A stretch of 64,000 nt of DNA from JAPOUP01 sp965221405. GTDB lineage: Bacteria; Pseudomonadota; Alphaproteobacteria; Rhodobacterales; Rhodobacteraceae. The stretch is from the NCBI GenBank assembly GCA_965221405.1, contig CBDCSE010000002.1, positions 1,550,001-1,614,000 of the forward strand, given 5' to 3'. Below are positions 1 to 9,862 of this stretch, in pieces. The notes beneath the pieces are model-generated. The model worked only from the letters and a program-made list of their open reading frames with translations, did not search any database and was not told the DNA's origin. The translations under genes and the position numbers were made by a program. The first letter of the stretch is position 1, and every line of letters starts with the position of its first letter.

Positions 1-2210
1 TTTTGCGCGGCTGCGAGATAGTCCAGAGGCTTACCGTCCCGGTGGGTTGACAGCAACTGGTTCCTCGCCATTTGCCGCTCTATCATTGACTTTCCGAGAT
101 CGTCCTGCTCGATGTGGCTCAGGACGTTCGGCACATCTTCCTGCTCCGGACCATGGACCGCCTCGATCAGTTCACGCAGACCGTCCGGTGCGAGGATCGC
201 CCCTGATGCGAACACCGCCCGCGCCGTGCGCCACAGATCGCTCAGCGGATAGACCCAGGCACCTGCGGGCAGCACCCGGTGCAGCCATTGGCGATCCTCC
301 ACCGTTTCCGGATCGGGCGACACGATGTGCAACCTAGGCCCCGGTACCGGGCGAAATCCAATTGGCCGCAGGTCCATGTGCCGCCAAAGCCTCCCCGCCC
401 TCTGGATCAGCGAGCCGATCGGTGCCAGATCGCTGATCATCAAGTCGAAATCCAGGTCCAATGAGGCCTCAACGACTTGCGTCGCCACCAGCACTCGGCC
501 ACGCTCCTCGGTCCTGTCCCGACCGAACCGCGCCTGTAGCGACTCTTCCTTGCGAAGCCGGTCTGCGACCATGAATCGTGCGTGGAGCAGATCGGCCCGG
601 ATCCCTTCACGCTCCAGAGCCTTTACCGCGGCGACCGCATCGTCCACCGCGTTGCGAATCCATACACACGCGGCACCTTGCCCAACGCCCTCCCGGATTC
701 GCTCCATGGCCTCTGTCCCATCGACGCGCTTCACTGTGATCTTCCGGCAGGTCTCCGGTACCGGAGCGGGGGTACGGGTTTCGACCTGCCCTCGATGAAC
801 CACCGATAGCTGCGGATAGGTGCCTCCCTCGATCCCCGGGACCTGCCGAATCCCGAGCCCGCGCTGAAACGCCTCTGCGTAGCCGTCGCGCATCTTCCTT
901 GGCAGCGTGGCGGTCATCACTATCGCCGAGCCGCCCAGCATGGCGTGGAATCCCAGAAGCGAGCGCAGCTCCTCCTCAATAAACGGATCATAGCTGTGCG
1001 CCTCGTCCACGATCAGTATCTTGTTCGACAGCGCCCAGAGCCGCAGCGTGTTGAATCGCGTAGGCAGCACCCCCATCAGCGCCTGGTCGATGGTTCCGAC
1101 GCCGATGTCAGCGAGAAGGATCCGGCGCCTGTCGTCGGCAAGCCATTGCCCGCAGGTCACCGGTTCGCCGGGATCGGAACCGTCGTTGCCAAGGATTCTC
1201 CGAAACTGCGGGTTCTGGCTGACGCGTCCGTGCGAAAGACCGAGCGACGGTCGGCCCGAAAACAGATCCGTCGCGATCCTTTCGACTCGCGTCAGCATGG
1301 CGTTCGACGTCGCCATGGTCGGCAAGGCCAGAAACAGCCCATCGCCCTTTCGGGCTTCCATCATGCGCGACGCGAGCAAGAGCGCGGCCTCGGTCTTTCC
1401 CGAGCCTGTGGCGTCTTCCATTATAACGAGGGTCGGCCCTTTGGTCAGTGCGATCCGGCACACCTCCCGCTGCATCGGGCGCGGCGTTGCCTCTCTCGGC
1501 AGGACCACCGCATCCGCCCGCGGTTCCGCGTGATGCAATCCGGCCTTCGCGACGGCATGCGTCGCGCGACAGCGCGCGTCGGCCCAGTAACTCGCCACGG
1601 CAATGTCGGCCGACCGGCAGCCGAACCATTCGGTGTTCGATCCGATCCAGTCCGCCTTGACCGTCAGCCCGGAGACCTTCCAGCTGAGCGCTTTCGCGTC
1701 ACTGGTGGAAAGTTCTTCAAGCGAGGCTTTGGGAAACAGCGCACCGATGGTTTCTATGACTTCGGCCGCTGTCTCAATAGCCCGCTCCCCGATTGCCGTT
1801 ATCCATCGCCGCTCGAGAATGCCCCGGCCGTCATCCAGTTCTGGCGGCCCGCCATGGTGCCCGGCGACGGCGGCGCAGAGCGAACGCCTCGCATGCGGGG
1901 AACCCCTGACGAGCTTTGCCAGTAGGCTGTCGTGGCGCTGCAGTAGCACGAAACTCAACTGGGAATGGTATTCCGCCCGAGCGGCAACGCCATTGATCTG
2001 GTCCCGGAAGCTCTCGCTGATCTTTCCGAGATCGTGCAGCACGATCAGCATCACTATCGCCTGATCCCACGAGGCGGATCCCGTGACCGGGCGCTTCCCG
2101 ATCAGGCAGTCTGCAACGGCACCGACATCAAGCATGTGCCACAGCGCGGGGTGAAACTCGCCGTCAATCTTCTTTCCGGGCCAGGCGGTGATCCCTGTCG
2201 CGTTGACCAC
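1..2210 (-). CDS. cas3: CRISPR-associated helicase/nuclease Cas3, type I (I-E-like); C-terminus beyond the window
   Basis: Cas3 is the effector nuclease-helicase that degrades DNA marked by Cascade. The strand is open for 736 codons with no stop. The N-terminal HD nuclease has an HPALWHMLDV segment (residues ~20-29), LHDLGK with the HD pair at 59-60, and GHHG at ~117-120. The helicase shows ATGSGKT (~267-273, Walker A), DEAH (~402-405) and QRAGR (~603-607, motif VI). The LTVKADWIGSN segment and the start layout resemble type I-E Cas3 (~890 residues in E. coli), so roughly the last 150 residues are missing. I chose GTG at 2210 because GGGGAGA lies 6 bases upstream; an in-frame ATG at 2261 has no good ribosome site. 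Other cas genes and the array, if present, would lie to the left. No CRISPR repeats are visible in this window. The subtype is inferred. Confidence 0.9.
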   Translation of the reverse strand, partial: MVNATGITAWPGKKIDGEFHPALWHMLDVGAVADCLIGKRPVTGSASWDQAIVMLIVLHDLGKISESFRDQINGVAARAEYHSQLSFVLLQRHDSLLAKLVRGSPHARRSLCAAVAGHHGGPPELDDGRGILERRWITAIGERAIETAAEVIETIGALFPKASLEELSTSDAKALSWKVSGLTVKADWIGSNTEWFGCRSADIAVASYWADARCRATHAVAKAGLHHAEPRADAVVLPREATPRPMQREVCRIALTKGPTLVIMEDATGSGKTEAALLLASRMMEARKGDGLFLALPTMATSNAMLTRVERIATDLFSGRPSLGLSHGRVSQNPQFRRILGNDGSDPGEPVTCGQWLADDRRRILLADIGVGTIDQALMGVLPTRFNTLRLWALSNKILIVDEAHSYDPFIEEELRSLLGFHAMLGGSAIVMTATLPRKMRDGYAEAFQRGLGIRQVPGIEGGTYPQLSVVHRGQVETRTPAPVPETCRKITVKRVDGTEAMERIREGVGQGAACVWIRNAVDDAVAAVKALEREGIRADLLHARFMVADRLRKEESLQARFGRDRTEERGRVLVATQVVEASLDLDFDLMISDLAPIGSLIQRAGRLWRHMDLRPIGFRPVPGPRLHIVSPDPETVEDRQWLHRVLPAGAWVYPLSDLWRTARAVFASGAILAPDGLRELIEAVHGPEQEDVPNVLSHIEQDDLGKSMIERQMARNQLLSTHRDGKPLDYLAAAQ

Positions 2211-2259
2211 TTCCAATCTCCCCAATGCAGTTAGTCGAGCTCTATCCAAGGATGGACGC

Positions 2260-3032
2260 ATGTCACTAATCGAATACCCGCAGGCCATTTCCCGACAGCA
2301 GGGCCCCGACTTCGACCTTATACTACTACACGCCCCACGCCCATGCCCTCACCAACCTTCGCGACGGCCATGTCAAAGTTTCCAGCTTTGCCGGGTACAA
2401 CGACCCTTTCGAACTCGCCGCGTTCAACATGCGAGAGGGTGTCCGCTATGACGACCGTCGCCAATTTCGGAAAGAGGTTCGCGACTGGCAGCGAAGGCAG
2501 GAACGCACCCATGGACTGATATGTTTTTCGAAAACCTAGAAAAGTCCCCTTATGTGGGCGCATTACGGCAGGAAACCATACGGGTCTCTGTCTCGAATTC
2601 GAACTCGACCAAGGCCTTATTCGAGACGCCAACCATGTCCTTCTGGAAGTCGCCTATAACCCAAGCCGCATTTGTCAGGACACGATTCCGCCCGACCTCG
2701 GCCTCATCACGGATCCACGGCACTTGTAGGCGCTTTGCGCGACCAAGTTCTCTCACTGGCGATATGAGTGCGAGAGCCGTCTTCTGGTCGACCTGCGCGC
2801 TGCCGGAATCGTGCGTCGAAAAGAATTCCACTTCATATCCTATGGCGACTGTATGCGACTGAACCGGATATTTATGGGCGTCCGCACGCACCATTCCGTG
2901 GAATGCATCGAAGAGGCTCTCCGCACACGCCAAGTTGCAGTCCTACAAACACGCGCGGCGTTCTCCCGCTTCGAAATCGTCCAGCAGCGAAACAAACGCT
3001 ACCGGAAAACACGAACGATGGGAGCATCGTAG
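2260..3032 (+). pseudogene. DUF2971-family protein, broken
   Basis: The reconstructed product begins MSLIEYPQ, then reads LYYYTPHAHALTNLRDGHVK and GYNDPFEL, and later GLICFSKT and PLMWAHYG. These segments fit DUF2971, a family of uncharacterised proteins often found in accessory and defence regions. The reading frame is destroyed. There is a frame change near 2318, an in-frame TAG at 2537, a one-base insertion near 2571 (after HYG) and a TAG at 2727. The last open part (HFISYGD to GAS) ends at 3030-3032. It is divergent from cas3, with about 50 bp between the starts. The family call rests on motif recall, not a search. The original role is unknown. Confidence 0.7.
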
Positions 3033-3493
3033 TTCCGCGAGGCGCTGGATCCACAGCAGCAACTACTTTTCGCCCGAGGGGTATACCTCCAACGGCGGCA
3101 AGATAACGCCATTGTCCAGGCTCTGGTTCAGAACCCCGACGGCACATGCATCCTGATGATCAGCGCACCCGACCGAACTTGAAGGGGCAGTTTTCGAACC
3201 GCCCTTTCCGGAATCCACGGGAAGCGGCATTCAGCGGAACGGGCAGCGGTCACTTTCGGCAGAACGTTACGAGAGGGGCGCGGCATGGGACACGACGATT
3301 ACCGAGGCAAATTCATCGATCGCGGGCCCGTAACCGTTGCCTTGCGTGTCGCCGTCCATTATCCGGATGCAAAGTGCGCGACAGGGATCGATCTGTCCGG
3401 TCGTCGGTCGCTAAAATCTGGGTCGCCAGAATATGGGGTCGCCTGGAGTCGACTGCCTGCCAAAGGTGCATGGATCCATAAGGGAGAGTCCGC
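3033..3493. other. Gap between the DUF2971 pseudogene and leuC
   Basis: A stop-terminated reading at 3033-3170 (ending MISAPDRT) could be a gene scrap, but I cannot assign it to a family. The rest shows no convincing gene. The leuC promoter should lie near its right end; the leuC ribosome site AAGGGAGAG is at about 3480-3488. Confidence 0.4.
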
Positions 3494-4897
3494 ATGTCAC
3501 CCAGAACACTTTACGACAAGATTTGGGACGACCATCTTGTGCATGAAGCGGAGGATGGAACCTGCCTTCTCTACATCGACCGTCATCTCGTGCATGAAGT
3601 CACGAGTCCGCAGGCGTTCGAAGGACTTAGAATGGCGGGCCGAAAGGTGCGCGTGCCCGCAATGACCATCGCCGTTCCCGATCACAACGTGCCCACTACA
3701 GCGGATCGTCTATCTGGAAGAATGAACGAGGAAAGCCGCATTCAGGTGGAGGAACTTGACAGGAATGCACGCGAATTCGGCATCCACTACTATCCGGTGG
3801 ATGACGTGCGTCAGGGCATCGTGCACATTGTGGGTCCGGAACAGGGTTGGACCCTGCCGGGCATGACAGTCGTCTGCGGAGACAGCCATACCGCAACGCA
3901 TGGTGCCTTTGGTGCGCTGGCACACGGAATTGGGACATCTGAAGTCGAGCACGTTCTGGCAACCCAGACGCTGATCCAGAAGAAATCCAGAAACATGAAG
4001 GTCGAGATCACCGGTGGTCTTCGCCCGGGCGTGACGGCCAAAGACATTACGCTTTCCGTAATTGGCGCGACAGGCACGGCGGGCGGCACCGGACATGTGA
4101 TCGAGTATTGCGGCGATGCGATCCGCAGCCTTTCCATGGAAGGCCGGATGACCGTCTGCAACATGGCGATAGAAGGCGGCGCGCGAGCGGGCCTTATCGC
4201 TCCTGACGACACGACCTTTGATTACGTCAAAGGTCGCCCACATGCTCCGAAGGGGGCGGCCTGGGAAACGGCATTGGCATACTGGCGCACACTTCATTCC
4301 GACGAAAACGCCGATTTCGACAGGACAGTGACGATCTGCGGCGATGATATAGCGCCTGTCGTGACTTGGGGCACCAGCCCGGAAGACGTTTTGCCCATAA
4401 CCGGAACCGTACCGAGTCCAGACGAGTTTGAAGGGGGTAAAGTCGAGGCGGCGAAACGCTCACTTGAATACATGGGCCTTACCCCGGGTACGCCCCTGAC
4501 CGAGATTGCGATTGACACCGTGTTCATCGGTTCCTGCACTAACGGCAGGATCGAGGACCTGCGGGCGGCCGCGAAAATACTGCGGGGAAAGAGAGTCAGG
4601 GACGGACTTAGAGCACTGGTCGTGCCGGGATCCGGTCTGGTTCGGGCACAGGCCGAGGAGGAGGGGCTGGCGGAAATATTCCGGGAAGCCGGATTCGAAT
4701 GGCGGCTCGCTGGCTGTTCCATGTGCCTGGCGATGAATCCGGACCAGCTCGCGCCTGGAGAGCGATGCGTTTCAACCTCAAACCGCAATTTCGAGGGCCG
4801 TCAGGGTTACAGGGGGCGAACGCATCTGGTGTCTCCGGCGATGGCCGCGGCGGCGGCGGTTACCGGACGCCTTACAGACGTTCGGGAAATGCTGTAA
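3494..4897 (+). CDS. leuC: 3-isopropylmalate dehydratase, large subunit
   Basis: LeuC pairs with LeuD to isomerise 2-isopropylmalate to 3-isopropylmalate in leucine biosynthesis, using a [4Fe-4S] cluster in the cytoplasm. The protein has 467 residues, the usual length. It shows GDSHTATHGAFGALAHGIGT of the aconitase fold. The cluster cysteines appear in FIGSCTNGR near residue 345 and in the AGCSMCLAMN segment near 410. The start follows a strong AAGGGAGAG ribosome site. leuD follows after 50 bp and leuB 230 bp later, giving a leuCDB set. No attenuator or leader peptide is obvious upstream. The gene looks intact. Confidence 0.97.
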   Translation: MSPRTLYDKIWDDHLVHEAEDGTCLLYIDRHLVHEVTSPQAFEGLRMAGRKVRVPAMTIAVPDHNVPTTADRLSGRMNEESRIQVEELDRNAREFGIHYYPVDDVRQGIVHIVGPEQGWTLPGMTVVCGDSHTATHGAFGALAHGIGTSEVEHVLATQTLIQKKSRNMKVEITGGLRPGVTAKDITLSVIGATGTAGGTGHVIEYCGDAIRSLSMEGRMTVCNMAIEGGARAGLIAPDDTTFDYVKGRPHAPKGAAWETALAYWRTLHSDENADFDRTVTICGDDIAPVVTWGTSPEDVLPITGTVPSPDEFEGGKVEAAKRSLEYMGLTPGTPLTEIAIDTVFIGSCTNGRIEDLRAAAKILRGKRVRDGLRALVVPGSGLVRAQAEEEGLAEIFREAGFEWRLAGCSMCLAMNPDQLAPGERCVSTSNRNFEGRQGYRGRTHLVSPAMAAAAAVTGRLTDVREML

Positions 4898-4947
4898 CCG
4901 GGCGAAACCGGACACCCGGCCCGAAAGTTAATTCTGGAGCGGTAACC

Positions 4948-5553
4948 ATGGATAGTTTCACCACCCTCACCGGTGTCGCGGCACCGCTGCCAATGGTCAA
5001 TGTCGACACTGACATGATCATACCGAAGCAGTTTCTGAAGACGATCAAACGGTCGGGCCTCGGCATAAACCTTTTTGATGAAATGCGTTATGATCGGGAA
5101 GGAAACGAGATAGCTGGCTTTGTACTGAACCAGACGGCCTACCGAAACGCGACGATTCTGGTTGCGGGCGAGAACTTTGGCTGCGGATCGAGTCGCGAGC
5201 ATGCGCCGTGGGCGATCAAGGATTTTGGCATCCGATGCATCATTGCGCGCAGCTTCGCGGACATTTTTTTCAACAACTGCTTCAAGAACGGCATCCTGCC
5301 GATCCCGCTGCCGCAGGAACAGGTGGATGTCCTCATGAAGGACGCTGAAAGGGGTGAGAACGCGCGGGTCGCGGTAGACCTTGAGGCGCAGACGATAACA
5401 ACCTCCGATGGCGGGGTGATTTCGTTTGAAGTGGATCCATTCAGAAAAAAATGCCTGATGGAAGGGCTCGACGACATCGGCCTGACAATGGAACACTCAG
5501 CAATGATCGCCGATTTCGAAACGGCGGCGAAAATGCGCCATCCCTGGGTATAG
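4948..5553 (+). CDS. leuD: 3-isopropylmalate dehydratase, small subunit
   Basis: This is the swivel-domain subunit that completes the isopropylmalate isomerase with LeuC. The product is 201 residues, typical for the family. It starts MDSFTTLTGVAAPLPMVNVD and contains NFGCGSSREHAPWA, the conserved small-subunit motif, then the FFNNCFKNGILP segment. A longer reading upstream overlaps the leuC 3' end, but ATG at 4948 follows a GGAG site and matches the family start. Leucine synthesis is continued by leuB downstream. No defects are seen. Confidence 0.96.
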   Translation: MDSFTTLTGVAAPLPMVNVDTDMIIPKQFLKTIKRSGLGINLFDEMRYDREGNEIAGFVLNQTAYRNATILVAGENFGCGSSREHAPWAIKDFGIRCIIARSFADIFFNNCFKNGILPIPLPQEQVDVLMKDAERGENARVAVDLEAQTITTSDGGVISFEVDPFRKKCLMEGLDDIGLTMEHSAMIADFETAAKMRHPWV

Positions 5554-5783
5554 CCAAGACTTCGCTGCCCCATGAAATCCCGAGTCCGTATCCCGACATT
5601 GCATTGGAGAAGTGCGGACCGCCAAAAATGACCACATGACCGGAACCAATCCCTGCGACTGCCTCCGGACGACGCCTGAAGCCATCCATTGACCGGATCC
5701 GGGCCGGGAGGGAGGAGGGGGGGGGCGATGGCCCGCTCCTGACATCTACATCTACACACTGAGGATTTGAGGATTTAGGCACC

Positions 5784-6896
5784 ATGGGTAAGTATTCGCT
5801 CCTTTTTCTTCCCGGTGACGGGATCGGCCCCGAGGTCATGGCCGAGGTTCGCCGCGTCGTGGACTGGTTCAGTTCCCGAACCGAACTGCAGTTCGATGTC
5901 AGCGAGGATCTCGTCGGCGGTGCCTGTTATAGGGCACACGGCATTCCTTTGCGCGACGATACCATGGCGAAAGCCTGCGCGGCGGACGCCGTTCTTCTTG
6001 GCGCGGTTGGCGGGCCGGAATACGACGGGCTTGACTTCAGCCTGAAACCTGAGCGCGGACTTCTGCGCCTTCGTAAGGAAATGGATCTGTTCTCGAACCT
6101 ACGTCCCGCAAAATGTTTTGACGCCTTGGCCGACTTCTCTTCGCTCAAGAAAGACGTGGTATCCGGTCTCGATATCATGATCGTCAGAGAGCTGACCGGT
6201 GGAGTGTATTTCGGCGAGCCCCGCGGTATCCACAGGGAAGGCAACGAGCGGGTTGGAATTAACACCCAACGCTACACCGAAAGTGAGATCGCCCGCGTGG
6301 CGCGATCCGCCTTCGAACTCGCGCGGCGGCGCGGCAAAAAGGTATGTTCCATGGAGAAGGCCAACGTGATGGAGTCCGGAATTCTCTGGCGTGATGTGGT
6401 CACCGAGATTCATGCGGCCGAATATCATGATATCGAACTTTCGCACATGTACGCCGACGCGGGAGCCATGCAGCTAACCCGATGGCCGAAGCAGTTCGAC
6501 GTTATCGTGACCGATAATCTGTTCGGTGACCTACTGTCTGATCTTGCCGCGATGCTGACCGGCTCAATTGGAATGCTGCCGTCAGCCAGTCTCGGGGCAC
6601 TGATGGAGAATGGCAGACCCAGGGCGATGTATGAACCCGTGCATGGCGCGGCACCGGACATCGCGGGCGAGGGCAAGGCCAATCCGATCGCCTGCATCCT
6701 GAGCTTCGCGATGGCGCTTCGATACAGTTTTGATGCGGGCCGGGAGGCGAACCGGCTGGAGGACGCCATTTCGGATGTACTCTCGGAAGGTCTGCGCACA
6801 GCTGATCTGATTGGCGAGACAGGCAGCAAACCCGTTTCGACATCCGATATGGGCAACGCGATTCTGACCGCACTTGACAGAAAATCGGCGCGGTAA
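5784..6896 (+). CDS. leuB: 3-isopropylmalate dehydrogenase
   Basis: LeuB oxidises and decarboxylates 3-isopropylmalate to 2-ketoisocaproate with NAD, the third leucine-specific step. The 370-residue product starts LLFLPGDGIGPEVM and carries the substrate and Mg2+ segment RELTGGVYFGEPRG. It also has MEKANVMESG and the signature DNLFGDLLSDLAAML. Length and motifs are normal. The 230-bp gap after leuD contains a run of nine G at about 5718-5726 and no gene, so leuB may have its own promoter. Confidence 0.96.
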   Translation: MGKYSLLFLPGDGIGPEVMAEVRRVVDWFSSRTELQFDVSEDLVGGACYRAHGIPLRDDTMAKACAADAVLLGAVGGPEYDGLDFSLKPERGLLRLRKEMDLFSNLRPAKCFDALADFSSLKKDVVSGLDIMIVRELTGGVYFGEPRGIHREGNERVGINTQRYTESEIARVARSAFELARRRGKKVCSMEKANVMESGILWRDVVTEIHAAEYHDIELSHMYADAGAMQLTRWPKQFDVIVTDNLFGDLLSDLAAMLTGSIGMLPSASLGALMENGRPRAMYEPVHGAAPDIAGEGKANPIACILSFAMALRYSFDAGREANRLEDAISDVLSEGLRTADLIGETGSKPVSTSDMGNAILTALDRKSAR

Positions 6897-7247
6897 TCCT
6901 GATCATACGGCCGCGCCCGGGTGAAGCTCCGGTTCCATGAAGAAACCGGCTTACGAAGCCTAACTCGAGTATATTTGAATGTCGTGAATGGAGGCCCCAG
7001 CTGCCTAACACACACACGTACGACCTCCGGTTAGCCCATGACCTTTCGCGGCATTGACGCCATCTGTATGAATTCAAAGTGATCTCCGCCCTGGGAAGCG
7101 CTGAGCATAAGTTCGCTGTATTGGGCGTTAACACCTGAAGCACGAACCCTATGAGTTTCGTCGTCACCAAACAGGTCGACCTCGTACGCGCATTGCCGTT
7201 ATGTCGGGCCAATGAATTCACCGGGTACAGCATAAGGAAGCGATTCC
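6897..7247. other. Gap between leuB and the permease; weak hairpin
   Basis: No gene is supported. An imperfect hairpin at 6924-6952 (AAGC..CGGTT paired with AACCGGCTT, one bulge) lies just after leuB. It could help termination, but it has no T-run. The remainder is unassigned. Confidence 0.35.
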
Positions 7248-8213
7248 ATGACCATACAGGCCCTTTCGAACCTGAAGGCAGTGTCACTGGCGATTTTGGC
7301 GTTTGGACTGTTTGCGACACATGACGTCGTGGTCAAGCTTCTCGGCGGATCCTACTCTCCAGTCCAGATCATATTTTTCAGCGTCCTTCTGAGCTTTCCG
7401 CTGGCAACTCTCATGCTGATGCGGGATCCGGTCTCAGGTCACCTTCGCCCGATACATCCCTGGTGGACCGCACTTCGAACCGGTGCCGCGGTGATAACCG
7501 GATTCTCGGCATTTTACGCATTTTCGGTCCTTCCGCTCGCACAGGTATATGCTGTCCTGTTCGCTTCCCCCCTGCTGATTACGGTTATTTCGATTCCGAT
7601 TCTCGACGAGAAGGTCGGCGTGCATCGCTGGATCGCGGTTCTGGCTGGTTTCGTGGGTGTACTCATTGTTTTGCGTCCCGGCTCGGCACCGATTGAGGTC
7701 GGTCATTTGGCTGCGCTCGTCGCCGCTACCGGTGGGGCCACCGCATCGGTCGTGATCCGAAAGATCGGAAAGGAGGAGCGCAGTGTGGTGCTTATGCTTT
7801 ATCCGATGATCGCCAATTTCGCGGTCATGGGATTGATGCTCCCGGTGGTCTACCGGCCAATGGCGGTCGAACACCTCGGCCTTCTTGGCGTCGTATCGCT
7901 ACTGGCTTTCGCCGCCGGGCTCTGCATGATTGGCGCCTTTCGGCTAGGCGCCGCCGCCGTTGTTGCGCCGATGCAATACTCCCAACTGATCTGGGCCGCC
8001 GCATACGGATTTCTTTTCTTTGACGAGCGGGTTGACACCTTCACCTGGATCGGTGCCGGCGTCGTGATCGCGAGTGGACTTTACATCGTCGTGCGCGAGA
8101 GCATAGGTGGAACGTCACGCCACACTCCTGTGCTTCAGACGCGGACCCGCTATGAGAGCGGAACCGTGCCTAGGGTCGGGCATTTCCTGCGTAGATCGCG
8201 GCGTAACGACTGA
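7248..8213 (+). CDS. EamA/DMT-superfamily membrane transporter
   Basis: This is a 321-residue inner-membrane permease of the drug/metabolite transporter superfamily with about ten hydrophobic segments in two EamA halves. It begins with LAILAFGLFATHDVVVKLLGG and continues with repeated hydrophobic stretches up to FTWIGAGVVIASGLYIVVRE. The last ~45 residues are hydrophilic and family-atypical; they may be a read-on after loss of the original stop. The start follows AAGGAAG. The substrate cannot be told; relatives include amino-acid, nucleotide-sugar and S-adenosylmethionine carriers. tRNA-Pro lies 45 bp downstream. Confidence 0.85.
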   Translation: MTIQALSNLKAVSLAILAFGLFATHDVVVKLLGGSYSPVQIIFFSVLLSFPLATLMLMRDPVSGHLRPIHPWWTALRTGAAVITGFSAFYAFSVLPLAQVYAVLFASPLLITVISIPILDEKVGVHRWIAVLAGFVGVLIVLRPGSAPIEVGHLAALVAATGGATASVVIRKIGKEERSVVLMLYPMIANFAVMGLMLPVVYRPMAVEHLGLLGVVSLLAFAAGLCMIGAFRLGAAAVVAPMQYSQLIWAAAYGFLFFDERVDTFTWIGAGVVIASGLYIVVRESIGGTSRHTPVLQTRTRYESGTVPRVGHFLRRSRRND

Positions 8214-8258
8214 CTTCTTGCGCAGCGTGACACACCCTACTAATGTGGCTTCTGTGGT

Positions 8259-8335
8259 CGGAGTGTAGCTCAGCCTGGTAGAGCACTGTCTTCGGGAGGC
8301 AGGGGTCGTGAGTTCGAATCTCGCCACTCCGACCA
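8259..8335 (+). tRNA. tRNA-Pro (CGG anticodon)
   Basis: The cloverleaf has a seven-pair acceptor CGGAGTG/CACTCCG, anticodon stem CTGTC/GGCAG around loop TTCGGGA (anticodon CGG), T-loop TTCGAAT and encoded CCA. It reads codon CCG. Confidence 0.95.
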
Positions 8336-8859
8336 AAACCGATGTCCTCGATCCCATCCTTCAAAATCGGCGGCAACTTTTGATGGGTGATTTGTCCTCG
8401 GCCCAAGGTTTTCACGCGCTGGTTCCAGAACGGTTTTCCGTGCTATCGGGTGCCGTTCGGCCGCAGGCCCACCCGATCCGCCGCTGGAACCCCGACGGGT
8501 TTCCGCTTTTCAGGGTCTGGGTCCGACCGGCACCACTGCGGGGGGCCAGTTTTGGGACGGACTCATGTGAAGGCGCCACTCAAAACTGACACGGGAGTCA
8601 CATTGATTGCCGAAGCATGTGGCTCCAGAAAAACCTGTGGCCCGACCACGGAATATGCCCTTCGGTCAGACTGTTCGGCACCTTGCATCTCAACTGTCTC
8701 GCCAGTGCCACGACACAACTGTTCGGCCCTGCCGCTCATGCCAGGCAACTCCCGGCCTTGAACGACCATGCGCGACACTTTACCTCGACGGAAATACCGC
8801 CCCGCTCTTCTCGCGACAGGCGGATGCCGTCCGCACGGGTCAACCCTGAGAAAGTAACG
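8336..8859. other. Intergenic stretch with no supported gene
   Basis: About 520 bp between tRNA-Pro and the metallophosphoesterase. Short open frames exist, but none has a recognisable family or ribosome site. Confidence 0.4.
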
Positions 8860-9429
8860 ATGACTTACTGGTACACGGCTGACCTTCACCTAGGTCACGA
8901 GAACATCATTCGGTTATGCAACCGGCCGTTTCGCAATGTCGACCAGATGGACACGGCACTTATCGAAAACCTGAACAGCTGTGTGGGCCGGGGCGACCAC
9001 CTTTGGATCATCGGCGACTTTGCATTTGGCAGGAGGTCAAAAGACACGGTCTGGCTACGGGAAATCTTCGACCGATTACCGGGCGCACGCAAACATCTGC
9101 TTATCGGCAATCACGACAATTCTCATACCCAGGCATTGCCGTGGGACAGCCTGTCGCATCTGGTCGAGATCAAGGATGGCCCCAAGAAAAGCCGCGCCAA
9201 CACGTTGTGCCACTACCCGATGATAACATGGAACCACTCTCGACGCGGTGCATTGCAGCTCTTCGGCCATGTTCATCAGAATTGGGCGGGCACACGAAAC
9301 TCGATCAACGTTGGCGTTGACCTGTGGGACTTCATGCCCATGCGGATAGAAGACATTCGGGAGCGCGCCAAGGAACTTCCGATTAACCTGCACTGGGATC
9401 AGGCGGAACCCGGAACGGATCTGGGATAG
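8860..9429 (+). CDS. Small metallophosphoesterase
   Basis: The 189-residue protein carries the calcineurin-type phosphoesterase signature in order: DLHLGHENII (D-x-H) at residues ~8-17, the IGDFAFG segment standing for GD, LLIGNHDN (GNHD) at ~86-93, CHYPM at ~120 and FGHVHQNW (GHxH) at ~136. All metal ligands appear present. The substrate is unknown; close relatives are annotated as phosphoesterases or phosphohydrolases. The upstream in-frame extension is out of family, so I start at ATG 8860, after GAGAAAG. It stands alone. Confidence 0.85.
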   Translation: MTYWYTADLHLGHENIIRLCNRPFRNVDQMDTALIENLNSCVGRGDHLWIIGDFAFGRRSKDTVWLREIFDRLPGARKHLLIGNHDNSHTQALPWDSLSHLVEIKDGPKKSRANTLCHYPMITWNHSRRGALQLFGHVHQNWAGTRNSINVGVDLWDFMPMRIEDIRERAKELPINLHWDQAEPGTDLG

Positions 9430-9862
9430 CCGCCGTGGCAGTCCGAAAGCGTACATATTCGAAATCCACAATCGGGCAATATATTCTCCATATACGGTTC
9501 CCGCTCGCGGCGATGGGATCGGCGATAGTGGCTCATTCCGGTCCTGACGCTTCCCGCTGCGACGTAATTTCCATTCCCGACAGTTACGCAGTCCAGCAGT
9601 GAACCGGTTAGTTTCACGGGTAATCCATATCTGACGGTTTGGTCGGTTTATGGTGTCCTGCGGCACCGCGCTTGGCTGCAGTCTCCCGGACGTTGGTGCC
9701 GGGATCCAGATTTTCATCGGTCCCAGTTCCGGGAGACAGGCTTCGCGTGTCTTTTTACGGCCCGGACGGCGCATAGCCCCTTTCACAGAGCATTGTCGCC
9801 AATCGATTTTTTTTCTAGGATCCGTCCCATGGTCTGAGAGGGGCTATTGAGGGGATTTAACG
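9430..9862. other. Intergenic stretch before the aldolase
   Basis: No gene is seen in 433 bp. Short inverted repeats around TCCCGGACG..GTGCCGGG (9685-9705) are visible but not convincing as a terminator. The aldolase promoter is probably in the last 100 bp. Confidence 0.35.

Noticed and set aside
945..1925. Long plus-strand open frame of 326 codons
   Set aside because: It is antisense to cas3, whose motifs are clear on the other strand; no family or ribosome site supports the plus frame.
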